From Ustulina deusta (lineage: Eukaryota > Ascomycota > Sordariomycetes > Xylariales > Xylariaceae), in contig JAJNNX010000032.1 of NCBI GenBank assembly GCA_023159155.1, positions 186,001 through 250,000 on the forward strand: DNA of 64,000 bases, read 5' to 3'. Made by a program: the position numbers and the translations under genes. The notes under the pieces were generated by a model. It was not told the DNA's origin and made no database searches. It worked only from the letters and a program-made list of their open reading frames with translations. Within the stretch, counting starts at the first letter, position 1. Each line of letters opens with the position of its first letter. Shown here piece by piece: positions 10,131-20,951 of the stretch.

Positions 10131-12606
10131 CTGACATGATGGTTTACTTAAGATGGTGGGTTACGCTCCCGTGCCGACTGTACAGCAAAATGCAAGAGAT
10201 AAGCAATATTGCACACTCGGTACGAAGGTCTCTGCTGACTTATTGTGGCGGTGCGGCGTTCCGGCCGCTCTGCCTGCCGTGACCGCCCTCAACACGCCGC
10301 CGCCAGCGTTCCATCTGTATCTTAGCACATCCGTTCCGTATTGCAGAAAACGGGATCGTTAGACTGAGAACATTTTGCTCCTCCAGCATAAAGCCCTTAA
10401 AAGGAGCCTCGTTTACATTAACTAGTTCTGAAACTTTCTTTAAAGGGGTTAAAAAAACACAATAGGTAATACTAACTACGGGATCCCATACGTCCTACAA
10501 AGTTTTGGTTGCTAACAAAGATTCCAATCTCACCATCCTTTAATAGTCTCTGATAACTACTACTAGAAACAGCTGCTAATACATGGACCGCATCCAGTGG
10601 GTAAAAGGTTGTGCACCAGCATCAAGTAAAGCTTGCTAGTCGCCTGCAGCTTCGGCGAACTCCTGTTCCGGTGCCAAGGCTGCCGCGATATAGAATTGAA
10701 GACTGTTGGCAATCTTAAGAGTGATCCCAAGATTCACCTTAGCAGCTGCTGCGAGGTCTGAAGCCCGAGAGTTAGTGCAGGAGACGATATCTAGAAGAAT
10801 TGTGGTGTGTTATTAGCATTTTAGGATTACTATGAGTTCTCGTTACATCTTTGGAGAAAGATGCTGCTTTTAGCAGAAAACTGAGCTCGAAACGTTTCAA
10901 AACAGGGGGGAAATCATGCAGGAAACACTTATATACGTGGTTTATGCACTTAACAGGCAGTTAGGGGTTTAGAGAACGTATATATTGGGGGAACATGAGC
11001 CGCCTATAGGACTGGCCTAGCCGGTCCGCCGCGAGACGGTCGAATACCGGGCGAACTAGGCCAGGCCTACGAACCACCCTGACCAAAAACAAAAATTAAA
11101 TAAATACACAACTATAACTATCCTCCCTTCCATCCATTCCAGCTAAAAACCTCAGATCCAGACCACTGCCGAGGGACGGTGGGTGGGAAGACCAAATTCC
11201 TCGCAGCACCTTTGCATAGGTGACGACCGCGAAACCAGAGGTAAAAAGAGGAGAAATCTCTTCACCTCAAGCGCGTACCGCTAACCCTTTAGACTTAGGT
11301 TGGCTAAACGGCGCGGTCCGTGCGAGGCTAGGCCTGTTGGGCCATATAAAATAAGGTTAAGTAGCATAGCGACCTTCATTAAATTGGGGCCTCAGACGTA
11401 AGGTAGGGGATTAAAGAGGTCATATACATAAAGCTGTTTGGCGTATACTGCATCCAGATCGGCTGCAAAGCGGTTAACGAATAGCACATCTACCCTTTGA
11501 TGGATAATACGTTGTTGAGTTCACCGGTCGTCAAACATCACTGCCTCAGTCGCCTTATATCCTAGCCAGCGTTCCCAAGTTCGGTTGATAGAGAACAAGC
11601 CACTAAGAGCTCCCCATTAGGATGGCATGTTAGCAATAGTTAACCAGGCATTCAGAGGGAGATTTTCCAATCAAGGGCCTGCAAATTCAACTACCTCCAT
11701 CTTTCCTTGTAAGAACATTACAGTACATTGTTTAGACTTAGTATTGCCTTACTACCCTTAGTAATTATTACTATCAACATATTTATCCTCATTGGGAAAA
11801 TTCGGCCTTTAGATCTATCTAATGGGTCCTTGGAGGGAAAAAAAGCTCGGCCGAAGTCCTTGGCAGACCGCCTCCCAGGTACCTATCCCATCTGTCCGAT
11901 CCTCTCACGGCATATTAACAACACCGAACGCCTAACACTACCCCAGAAAACGCGCGCCGCTCTTTCACCGCCCCATGTATTCCATATATGCTCCCGGATA
12001 CCTCGGACAAAGAGAGGTAGGGAGGGTTCCGGGGCTATACGGTAGTGTACACTAGCACGCTCGTAGTCTGCTCCTAGGGACAGGGCAGGCTTCTGGAATC
12101 GCTAGGTCGATAACAGGACAGCTTATGACTACGGGGGTTAGGGTATCTTGATCGCATTAAACATTATTAATCAATCAATTTCGGTCTAGGCGTCCGCTCG
12201 GAGATAGCTTTGTCAGCGAGTATCTCCGGGTTGCATTGGTAGGGGAATAACACGAAAATGATGAACGAAGGTTTGTGATGTTGGGATGTGTGTCTCGTCA
12301 ACTCGGAGATAGGTAGACTTGTGCGAACGGAATAGGGAATGAATGACTCGATCTCCGTGTCTAACCACCTGCCCTTGCTAGGTAGGATTTTCTGCGTTGC
12401 AAGTAGGTACCTATCTAGATACAGTCTTTCCAGTATTGTCAACACAACAACAGCTCCATTGAATATAAAACTATTCGTCTCGGCCGTGGATAGATGCTTT
12501 GAACCACCACGCCCTTTGTAACGTCTCTCCTACTTTACTCTTACTACCTTCCTACCTACCATACTACAACCTGAGCACCTTGGAATTCCTCGAACCAGCA
12601 AGCAAC
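10131..12606. other. Gene-free decayed region and promoter
   Basis: No intact gene is visible. On the minus strand about 10600-10800 a coding-like run (AKVNLGITLKIANSLQFYIA, then an in-frame TAG) suggests another relic of unknown family. Around 11005 and 11325 the words ggcctagcc and ggctaggcc form an imperfect inverted pair about 330 bp apart, too short to call a transposon. The right end (about 12440-12606) is the promoter of the GPI-protein gene. Confidence 0.4.
12464..12470 (+). promoter_or_regulatory. TATA box of GPI-protein gene 1
   Basis: The sequence TATAAAA lies 137 bp before the ATG at 12607. A pyrimidine-rich tract with ttactcttactaccttcc follows at about 12535-12552 as a likely initiation region. 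Confidence 0.5.
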
Positions 12607-13218
12607 ATGCATAGCACCAGGGTCCTCTCGATAGCTGCTCTCGCAGGCACCGCACTGTCGCAGACATCCGACAGTGCATTCTGCAGCTCGCTCCAGGACT
12701 CCTTCTTCACCTCCCTGTTGGCATTAGCACCGACGACACCAGCGGACATCCTCTCCTTCATCGCCACAGCAACGGGCATCCCCGCACTTCCGACGGCAGT
12801 CAACCCCTCGGCACACCAGGACCAGCTGTGCGCGATCGCGACCGCGCTGCCGTCGTCGCTTTTGCCGGAGTTCCAAAGCTTCGCCGCGACCCTCCTCAGC
12901 TTCGGCAAGGAGCACAGCAGCGACCTCATCGAGTACATCACTGACTGCGTCCCCGAGCCTGCAGCCGCTAGTATGACCAGCTACGTCGACTACGTATTCA
13001 CCGCCACGGGGAACATCTGCACAGAGACGTCGGCTACGGCTGCCCCCGGCAGTAGCAGCGCGTCAAACGGCACTTACCCGACCGGCACGGGTTACTACAC
13101 CACCAAGCCTACCGGCTCGTCTACTCTAATCCCCACGGCCGCTGCTGCCAGGCCGACCGGCGCCTTGGTGGGCATGGCTGTCATGGGCGGTGCGATCGGT
13201 GCTGCCGCCATTCTGTAA
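12607..13218 (+). CDS. Small four-cysteine GPI-anchored secreted protein, paralogue 1
   Basis: Single exon, 203 aa. The N-terminus is a clear signal peptide (MHSTRVLSIAALAGTALSQ). The mature domain has four cysteines in the contexts FCSSL, LCAIA, DCVPE and ICTET, compatible with two disulfides. It also has a conserved core SSLLPEFQSF...LLSFGKEH. A Ser/Thr/Gly linker follows, with an NGT glycosylation sequon, and then a hydrophobic small-residue tail (GALVGMAVMGGAIGAAAIL) typical of a GPI-anchor signal. It should sit in the plasma membrane or cell wall; the function is unknown. A paralogue on the opposite strand at 16724-17356 shares the same cysteines, core and linker. I chose the ATG at 12607 because it begins the signal peptide; the upstream in-frame ATG at 12499 would put a long untypical leader before it. 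Confidence 0.88.
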   Translation: MHSTRVLSIAALAGTALSQTSDSAFCSSLQDSFFTSLLALAPTTPADILSFIATATGIPALPTAVNPSAHQDQLCAIATALPSSLLPEFQSFAATLLSFGKEHSSDLIEYITDCVPEPAAASMTSYVDYVFTATGNICTETSATAAPGSSSASNGTYPTGTGYYTTKPTGSSTLIPTAAAARPTGALVGMAVMGGAIGAAAIL

Positions 13219-14387
13219 ACGGCCTCGCTCATTTGTGGTGGAGACTCGATCACTCTCAACTTGGCTTTTACTCTCCTGATATCAGGAAAGCTCTAATTCA
13301 AACGACGAATAAAAGATATACGCCCTTTGCGCCTTTTCATTTTAGATGAGGCATCATGGGATCAGTACGTTTTAGAGCAGTTTTCCCATTAGGGGTCGGG
13401 GGGGAGGTGGAGGAAGTCGAGGAAGAGGGGTCAACATTAAGTCGCATTCAAACGCGATTCGAAATTAGGATAGGAATTAATTAAATAAAAGCACAGTCCT
13501 TACCAAATTCCTTTCACAACCGGAAGCCTTCTGCCTTACAAGAAAAAGAAGAAAAAGTTTAAAAGGTATAAACTAATTTGAACTAATTTCTTCCGTGTGT
13601 TATTCGTATACTTCGCGTAATTTGCCCACCCTCCCCCCTGAACCATTTGAACATACGTGTAGTTGTAGATAATTGTTTTTGTTGTTTTGGTTTTGTTTTA
13701 GTTTGGGTAGTATTAGGCTATTCTACGAAGCGCTTCCGCTTAGACTACAGCCCATAGAATCGCCTAACACGCTCACGTTCCCCTAATACATGCGTTACTA
13801 CTGTACACTATATTCGATGCTCTGAAGTGTCGCCTCGGTTCTCCGGACATGAAAATCTGATATCGGGACATGAACCTAGATCTATTTTGGTAGGCGTCCC
13901 ACGGATATCTGAAGTGTGCTGTAGACCTCCAGTCTTGGTGTCTTCCACATTACCAACTCCAACATTTGTATTCAAAAGTGCCGTTTTGACTCTGTGCCAA
14001 TGGTCTTAATTTTTCGTAGTGCGAAACCACCCGCATGAAGAATCTGCAGGCTGAGATGTGACGCAATGCAACCAATGTCTTCTGCTGTCAGCTTGGAGTA
14101 TTTAGGCGGTTCAGGGCCTCGTCGGAGGGATATCCTACCAGTATCTTTGAAACATCACATTGCCTACTCAGCTCACAGCACACTATGGATTGGCCGCGGA
14201 AATCCCCTGAGATTAATAATAAAGATCAAAGTTCTTCCAGTACGATGCCCGCAGTATTAACACAATAGTGAAGCTTTGCACAAATAGTGCAGTACGTGAT
14301 AGCGACTCGACCTTTCCTAGCCACAACAGCTGATTCATTTTGCGTCAGGACCAAACCATATGGGAGACCAGTTGCAGAGAGGACTTG
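13219..14387. other. Intergenic, no gene seen
   Basis: This is the 3' region of the GPI-protein gene followed by AT-rich, low-complexity sequence (for example the T/G-rich run near 13670-13710). No coding signal beyond chance ORFs. Confidence 0.5.
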
Positions 14388-15883
14388 TTACAATGGCTCG
14401 AAAAGGTGGTGAATAGTTGCAGCTCGAGTAATCATGTACTCTAGCGCATGCCGGAAATGGGAACCATTAGACGGCAACTCCTGGAAAGGAGAAACAATAG
14501 CCATGTACCACTTTCCTTCTTGTTTCTTTTTACGTTTCTGAGTAGGCTGGTTTCTAGAGTAGCTTAGCTGGCCGAGTGGAAGACAACAATCCCGGTGGCG
14601 CGCACAACCCGGCGCTACTCAAATATCTTCCCTTCCGTGAGAATAGCTTCGACATGATATTACGAAAATTCTACGTTCACGGGTCAATCGTCTGCACAGT
14701 CAGTCGTAGGCACCCAATATTTAGTCGCACACTACTTGAGCTCGGAACTTCCCTCGAACCAGCAATAGGTAAGTTAGCTCGTGCTCGACTGAATTTTAGG
14801 GCTCCCTAATTTATCACGTCGCGAAAATTAACCTCCCGAAGTGTACCACTGTCGGACATCTCACGAGTGGCCTGGTGACTTGGCTCTATCCATGACTTAC
14901 TTCACTTTGACAAAGGCGACTTACGGCGTTTCGTACGGCTGCGACGCGGAGATGAAAGAGGCGCTTCTCGCACGCCTGCACATCTCAGAGGATGCAGCTT
15001 GCCAGCCGCTCTTATTGATAGGAATATTTGTAGAGCTAGAACGTAAGCGCCAGCTGAACCTGGTCAGAGATGGACTCGATGCCTTACACAACACCATCTT
15101 AAACCTAAGAAGGCCAGCCGGCAACTGGGGAAAGATAGGAGGGGACGAACAGCCATCAATTACCCATGCTATTGACCCGTGGCTGGATATACATAATCTC
15201 AAAAACTCACTAGAATCCTGGAAAGACCAGCTAGCAAAGATTGTAACTCACATCGACGAGCTGTCTGAGACTTGGTTCGACTTTGTGCCTTCCGACTCTA
15301 ACGAGGAGACCGCCCAGAAATGCCGAGCGAGAGAAGCCAGGGAAAGAATCAGGGAACGGATACTAGAAATCGTTTGTTATTATGATGGAAAGATCAGGGA
15401 GTGTGTTATGATCATAGAGGGCATGAGCCTCGCCACCCAACTGGTAAGCGAATTTGATAACAACGCATGATTTTAGTTGTTGAGAAGCTCACAATAACCA
15501 GGCCCACGCCAGAGCAAACGTCGAAATTGCTGCATCAGTAAAGATAATAGTAGCCAGATGAAATCAATCGCACTAGTAACGATGGTATTTCTCCCCGCAA
15601 CGTTTGTAGCGGCAAGTTCAGAGAAATAACTCTTTGCTTTGCTTTCCTGTTTGGCAACCCTGACCTGTGCTCATCGAAAATTATCTAGAGTCTTTTCTCT
15701 ATGACATTTTTTGACTGGAATCCCCTACAAGGCAAAAGCATAGCCTCCTCTGAGATTTGGATCTACTTCATCATAGTGGTTCGGTTAACTGTAGCAGTCG
15801 TGGGACTATGGTTCATGCTTATCCAGCGAGCTAAGCGGGGGAAGGGTATCATAGCAGGCATGGCTGTTGAGCATTTAGCGTAG
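14388..15883 (+). pseudogene. CorA-like Mg2+ transporter relic
   Basis: This is a broken copy of the fungal CorA-like transporter family. A faint N-terminal trace (LLQWLEKVVNSCSSSNHVL then stop) lies at 14388-14450. Exon-like blocks follow: 14600-14768 (FYVHGSIVCTVSR...TLLELGTSLEPA), 14842-15443 (CRTSHEWPGDLALS...YGVSYGCD...LELERKR-type helix...WKDQLAKIVTHIDELSE) and 15502-15610. The two introns between them still have good GTAAG donors and AG acceptors. At about 15530-15540 a one-base-type shift is needed to go from AHARANVEIAA to QMKSIALVTMVFLPATF, the first membrane helix. The last block (about 15695-15883) reads LFSMTFFDWNP, the pore-end motif equivalent to GMN in this family, then the second membrane helix. 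There is no start codon in frame with the first block. Loss of the start and the frameshift argue for a pseudogene. Confidence 0.78.
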
Positions 15884-16723
15884 CGTTTAGGTAAAAGCAG
15901 GTCAGAATGCCCTCGTTTTGAACAGGAGGACGAATATGCTGAACCTAGCGTGCGTTATAAATCACTTTTACTTTTATTAGAGAGAGTTCGAGCGGATTGT
16001 CCGAAAGCGCAGCGTGTCAGTAAAACGCATTGAACCAGTTTGTCATTTACAACTGCCGACGTTAAGGTCGATAGAATCCAAGGAGTGCCTATGTACCGAT
16101 TGTTATGTATACAAGAGTAGATATTGGGGTTTCAAATAATCCGATTGGCTAGACACCATGATGCGCAAAAGTAAGTGAGCGTAGAGGTCGTCAGGTGACT
16201 TACTCAGCACGACGCGACTTATACTGCGAGCTGCATGTCACGATGGTAGTACGTATGCTACGCGCTGGAGGGGTTAGAAGGGCATAGTTCTACTACGTGA
16301 ACGTATGATTCGACGGCAAGCCTCTCACAGAAATTGCCAACTGATTATTGTCCTCGAAACAGGAATTTAGGTTTTACATAAAGCTAAGTTAACTAATACA
16401 AGTTATTCTAGTACTTTTGAAACTTTGAAACCAGAATCATAGCTTCCTCCAAGGCTCTGAAGGCGACCATGACCACTCTAGCCTCAACGAGATGGTTTTT
16501 TCCCCCCTTTCTTTTTGTTACAGAGGTGTGTACATGAAGCCACCGCGATCAGCCGGCCGGGCGTCGTCTTGGATAAATATATGTCGGACGACCACGTGGG
16601 TTATAGTCGACAGGAAGACCTCGTATTACGAGTCGTTTAAATCCGGGGCTTTTAACCTGAAGATGCGTGCGAGAAAGCAAGCTGAAGCCAGCCGAGCTTC
16701 TCAGCCCAATTCACCGCGGCGAT
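15884..16723. other. Intergenic, no gene seen
   Basis: Spacer between the transporter relic and the 3' end of the second GPI-protein gene. No conserved coding sequence or RNA gene recognised. Confidence 0.5.
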
Positions 16724-17356
16724 TTAGAGCAGGGCGACAACACCGAGAAGGCCGCCGATGGCGGCGGCGCCGACAACGGCACCGGTGGGCCGGGCAGCAG
16801 CGGCCGTGGGGATCAAAGTAGACGAGGTGGTAGGCTTGGTGGTGTAGTAACCCGTGCCCGTCGGGTATGTGCCGTTGGACGAGCCGGTGGGGGTAGCTGT
16901 GGTGGTGGCCTGGCACAGTCCGCCGCTGCCGAGGAGCATAGAATGGAGTTGACTGGTCAGGATCGCGGCCGCTGTTCCCGTCGTGATGCAGCTCGTGACG
17001 TAGGCGTCATACTGGCTGATATGTTCTCTACCGTAGCTAAGGAGGCCCGAGCCGTAGCTCTTGAACTCGGGCAAAAGCGACGCGGGAAGGTCGCCGGCGA
17101 TGCTGCAGAACAGCGCCTGATATCCATCGGGGTCCTCCAGGGTAAAATCCGGCAGAGCGGTGGTCTGGCCGGGAGCGGTCATGGGACCGCCGCCTAAGTA
17201 GGATCCAAGGTATGACGCCAGCGCGGGAGCGGGCGTGGGAACACCTGTGAAACTGGACAAGCTCGCAAGGCAGGCTGGGTCTGTACTGGTAGCAGTCTGA
17301 GCCAATGAGGTGCCCGCAAGGGTGGCCACAGACAGGAGGACCTTGGCGTTGTACAT
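16724..17356 (-). CDS. Small four-cysteine GPI-anchored secreted protein, paralogue 2
   Basis: Single exon, 210 aa from the ATG at 17356. This start begins a signal peptide (MYNAKVLLSVATLAGTSLAQ); the frame is open further upstream, but a TATA box at 17453-17458 rules out the longer form. Four cysteines occur in the contexts ACLAS, FCSIA, SCITT and LCQAT, matching paralogue 1, and the core ASLLPEFKSY...LLSYGREH also matches. A linker carrying GTYPTGTGYYTTKPT and STLIPTAAAARPTGA is almost identical to paralogue 1 and is followed by a hydrophobic GPI-signal tail. The N-terminal part has an extra Pro/Gly-rich stretch (APALASYLGSYLGGGP). The function is unknown; it is presumably a cell-surface protein. 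It is convergent with paralogue 1, with a dead transporter gene between them. Confidence 0.88.
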   Translation of the reverse strand: MYNAKVLLSVATLAGTSLAQTATSTDPACLASLSSFTGVPTPAPALASYLGSYLGGGPMTAPGQTTALPDFTLEDPDGYQALFCSIAGDLPASLLPEFKSYGSGLLSYGREHISQYDAYVTSCITTGTAAAILTSQLHSMLLGSGGLCQATTTATPTGSSNGTYPTGTGYYTTKPTTSSTLIPTAAAARPTGAVVGAAAIGGLLGVVALL

Positions 17357-18563
17357 GATGCGAAGCTTGAAGATCGAGATCTTGGTAGGACGATGTGTAG
17401 AGGGTGCGATCAGAATGGGGAGTGCAGGCTCGAAGGATGAACGGGCCCCAGCTTTATATCCCAAGTTTGCATGGCGGAGAGGGATTGCAACCAATACATG
17501 AATCGAGAAGCGTCAATTGAACAAGGGTCGTTGTCTTCGACGGAGTTCAGGATCGAGCCAATCTCGGAATTCTCGGAGAGGCAGGGTTCTCCCTGCCTTG
17601 GCTTGTTCGCAGAGGGTTTGATGATGCATTTGTTTTGCTCAGTTGACGGCAAAGCGTGATGGGGGGTGCACTAGTCTAGTGTAAGGGCAGGAAAGGAGTT
17701 GCGTATGTGGCGAGAGCGAAACCGACCCTTTCCACTACTTACTGTCATTTCTATCAACAGGGATCTGCTCAATGGTGTACCTATGCGTAATCGTATAAAA
17801 ACATCTAGGTCGCTGAAATTACTGCTGGAGAAACAATTGGAGCCTCGCAGTGCTAAACTAGTCCGGCCGGACTTAACGGTCCCGGGCGGAATTCCGTGTT
17901 GTGTACACTACATTTTCGTATATCGTATATAGAGTAAGTAAGTATAGTCAAAAAATACCCAGGTTAGGTAGACTAGTCTAGCGTACACTGCCACGACCGA
18001 ATGAAACGCCCCACCTAGCGGATGGTTTTCTTCCTCTCACGAAGTGGGAGGCTCTCGTAATCTTCGTATACACTACAAGTATGCCTCACAAGCCGAAAGC
18101 GTGCAGAAGGGAATAATCCAAGTTGAGATACAGGCGGAGAAAGCTTCATGTAGTGGACGTGGTATGGGTGGCTTTACATTGTAAACGAGAAATAGAAGCA
18201 ATGAACCACGCACCTACATGTAACTCCCTAATGTACTCTCCATTTCTATGCAATACATATAATACACCATGCCTGCTGATATTCTGAGACATTCCGAACC
18301 TTCCTTTTCTTACTAATAATAGGTCGCTGTAATGCCAAATAGTGTACGCCGTCATGGATATCTGTGCATCTCCTGTAAGCGCTGGCGATCTGTTCCCATC
18401 CAAGACACCAAGCATGAAGACTTCTTCCTCGGGTGAATGAAGGACCCGAGAGCTTGGGCTGCGCCACATCTCCACACATGTCATCTAACTTGCTGCCTAG
18501 TCTAGCTGAACATCGACATCTCGCTTCCGGTTGGCTTCGCAACGGTACGAGCCGCCTCATTAA
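17357..18563. other. Intergenic with promoter of GPI paralogue 2
   Basis: The left end carries the TATA element (17453-17458, minus strand) for the GPI-protein gene. The remainder, including 17930-18150, is rich in short direct words such as tagtctag and gtacact but holds no recognisable gene. Confidence 0.5.
17453..17458 (-). promoter_or_regulatory. TATA box of GPI-protein gene 2
   Basis: Read on the minus strand this is TATAAA, about 97 bp upstream of the ATG at 17356. Its position favours the short start over the longer open frame. Confidence 0.5.
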
Positions 18564-19058
18564 CTAAGAATCTGGCATCCCGCAAGCTCAGATGGATGTA
18601 CATATGCCTACCAATGCTGGGTCATCTCGATAGTCCTGTTCCGATCGCCCAGCATGGCAACTCATCAAGACACTAGTGTAGGCATCGTCATCGCATCACA
18701 ATGTCAGCGCCAAGGCTACGGTAAAGGAGCGATCGCCTGGACCCTTGATTGGGCGTTCGACTTCGGGAGACTGCACCGTATCGAGAGAGCATGTTATGGC
18801 TGGAACCCTGGCGCCAAGCGACTGTATAGCAGTATCGGGTTCAGCCGGGAAGGCGTTAAGCGCGAGGTCATTTGGTCTATTGGTGGTTGGCACGAGAGAC
18901 ACAAGTTGGTAATGCTAGGATATGAATGGCCGAGGGAAATCGAGACGAGGCAAATGCCGAGATATTATGGGTGTCCGAGTGTGGCTAGAGCTGTTCTGCT
19001 GAACAGATTGCGGGGAAGATCCAATCTCAAGACGATATCAGGACAGAGCGAGATGTAG
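18564..19058 (+). pseudogene. 5'-truncated GNAT N-acetyltransferase
   Basis: The frame is open from 18564 (after a TAA at 18561) to the stop at 19056-19058. The protein is the C-terminal two thirds of a GNAT acyl-CoA N-acyltransferase. Beta-4 reads SVGIVIASQ, and the acetyl-CoA loop QRQGYGKGA follows the Q/RxxGxG/A rule. Helix 3 is AIAWTLDWAF, and the motif B region reads RIERACYGWNPGAKRLYSSIGF, then EGVKREVIW. The first 60 or so residues usual for the family (beta-1 to beta-3) are not found upstream, and the first ATG (18654) lies inside the conserved fold. It is either a truncated relic or a gene with upstream exons I could not recognise. The substrate is unknown. Confidence 0.6.
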
Positions 19059-19303
19059 GTACCTATTGCACTTGAAGTGGGCTAAATTGGTCAGATCATC
19101 AAAGTGTGGCGCAATGTTGGATATATGGGGTAATAATTCTTGATTGAGCTGTAGGCCACTCAGGCGTACTTTCTTAAGACATTGATCTACCTTCGAAGAG
19201 CCGGCAATTCTTTCCGTCCATCTAATATATTGAAGCCGAGTTGAGATATCCACAAATCCAAGCCGCAATGCTTTAGCGTGTGTGTGGTGACGAGTTCTCC
19301 TCT

Positions 19304-19982
19304 TCACTGGATCTTCCCCTCAGCGACCAGGCGGCGGATATTGTCGATGCTACTTTCGACTGCCACTTTCGCCACCTTAGGCACACTGTTAGCTAAGATA
19401 TCTGAGCGATGCTTCGAAACATTGGGACTTGACCGACCTCCCAATGCGCCGCTTCAAGCTGCGAGGCTTTCTCGGTCCCTGCCGATACATCGGGGTGGCG
19501 CCACTCAAAGATGTAGCTCAAGAGCAATTCGCCATCGGGGCGCGTGCTTATCACATTCATAACAGAGCTGCCGTCTTCTTGCTGGAAAGTAACACGGCAC
19601 GGCGCGTAATGCACTACAAGGCGCGGAGTAAGCAACCGCCGTCTCGGAAGAATGGCCAAGGTAACAAAATAATTTGAAGTCAAAACTTCTCGACGTGAAG
19701 TAGGGAAAATATCGGCTCTCGCCAGCACATACCGCACACTTCTTTCACCGATTTGGCTGAGCCGCCGTTGGTCGGAGCGAACTGCACCTCTCGCGTAACC
19801 TGCAGGTCTCCAGAGGGCAGCGTCTCCTCCGAAATGACTTGACATCCAGTGATGACGGGGACAAAGTCCTGCGCCCGCTTCACCTTGAGCTTGAGGCCTT
19901 CCCAGACTTGGGACTGAGTTAAGGTAGGCGTGGCGCCAGCCTTGTTGATGGGTGCAGTGTAAGCAACGTTGAAGGTAACCAT
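19304..19982 (-). CDS. SRPBCC/DUF1857 (AtaL-like) family protein
   Basis: Minus-strand exons are 19982-19733, 19613-19438 and 19375-19304, giving 165 aa. It begins MVTFNVAYTAPINKAG and continues TLTQSQVWEGLKLKVKRAQD, the usual start of the fungal DUF1857 (AtaL-like, START/Bet v1 fold) proteins. The middle carries YAPCRVTFQQEDGSSVMN and the strand LLSYIFEWRHP. It ends VESSIDNIRRLVAEGKIQ. Intron donors are GTATGT and GTCGGT, the second weak; the acceptor of the last intron is ctaag. The Bet v1 fold binds hydrophobic ligands. Members of this family are found both alone and next to fungal biosynthetic clusters, and no biochemical role can be assigned here. The length matches the family. Confidence 0.85.
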
Positions 19983-20951
19983 TTTAGCGACACTGAAATG
20001 TGCTCAGGTAAAGTCAAAGATAGGTATCTTGGGATAATTTATGTTGCAAGGGAGAGTTCTTCATATGATGTTGTCATGTAGCTTGTAGAAACCTATCATT
20101 AGTACGAGAACAATCACCCCTTCTTATCTCAAGATATCCAGTGCTTCAGCGCAGTCGGACGAAAAACGGGGAAATCCATGGGGTGGTCGGGACCGACATC
20201 ATTTTTTCCGCAGGAGACAAGGTGGAACAGCTTGTGACACCAAGTCCAAAAATAGCGACTTCCGGTACCCGAATTGAAAGTTAGACCCGTCGTCCAAAGG
20301 GGACGTCCGTCATCTCGGGACCGGAACCTTTGAGGATTGGTAGTTTAAGGGCAAACTGATTACGGAATGGAGACGTCCCTGTGAGAGGCTTATGCGAATA
20401 TAGCATGGTAGCTCGCGGTATAGTATTGGGGCGGCGGAGACATGGCGGTTCCCGCCAAGTAGACGTGGAGACGAAGACGAAAACCCTTTGTTAACTTGAT
20501 TGGATCCTTACTTCAATGCTTATATGTCCGATTAACTGGTTGTTTCAGTGCCGAGATGAGGACATTGATTAAGAGTATCCGTATTGGTTTAAGCGATGGT
20601 TATTTTCACGAGACTCAGCTCGCGGCGACCATAAACTACAAATAGTCAGTCATACTATCAAATTGACCGTTACACTCAAAAGTCATTTCGTATAATATTT
20701 GCGAAATCCTGTCGAGGCTTATATTAACACGGCTTATTTCCCTTTTCCCCTTCATAAGCCGATAGCAAACGCAATTTCGGTTCATTCGTGTTGAAAGTGC
20801 CGAGATCGAGATCTCATGCGCACGAGGCCAGTCCCTTCAGACTTAGAAAACTTGCTACTCGACTTCTCATATTTCGAGATCCAGTATCAACGGTTGGAAA
20901 GAATTCTGGAATCCTATGATAGTTTTGATTATTCATCCGGTGACCCTATTT
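19983..20951. other. Intergenic, promoter of DUF1857 gene and 3' end of NOC2
   Basis: No gene seen. The region about 20380-20480 has G-rich, GA-containing stretches and a CCAAT-like context near the DUF1857 promoter is not evident. Confidence 0.45.

Noticed and set aside
11005..11343. Inverted pair ggcctagcc / ggctaggcc about 330 bp apart as transposon ends
   Set aside because: The match is only about 10 bp, with no target-site duplication or transposase trace.
11728..12045. 105-codon ORF with a hydrophobic N-terminus
   Set aside because: It starts with TTG in AT-rich DNA, and the rest is low-complexity with no homology pattern.
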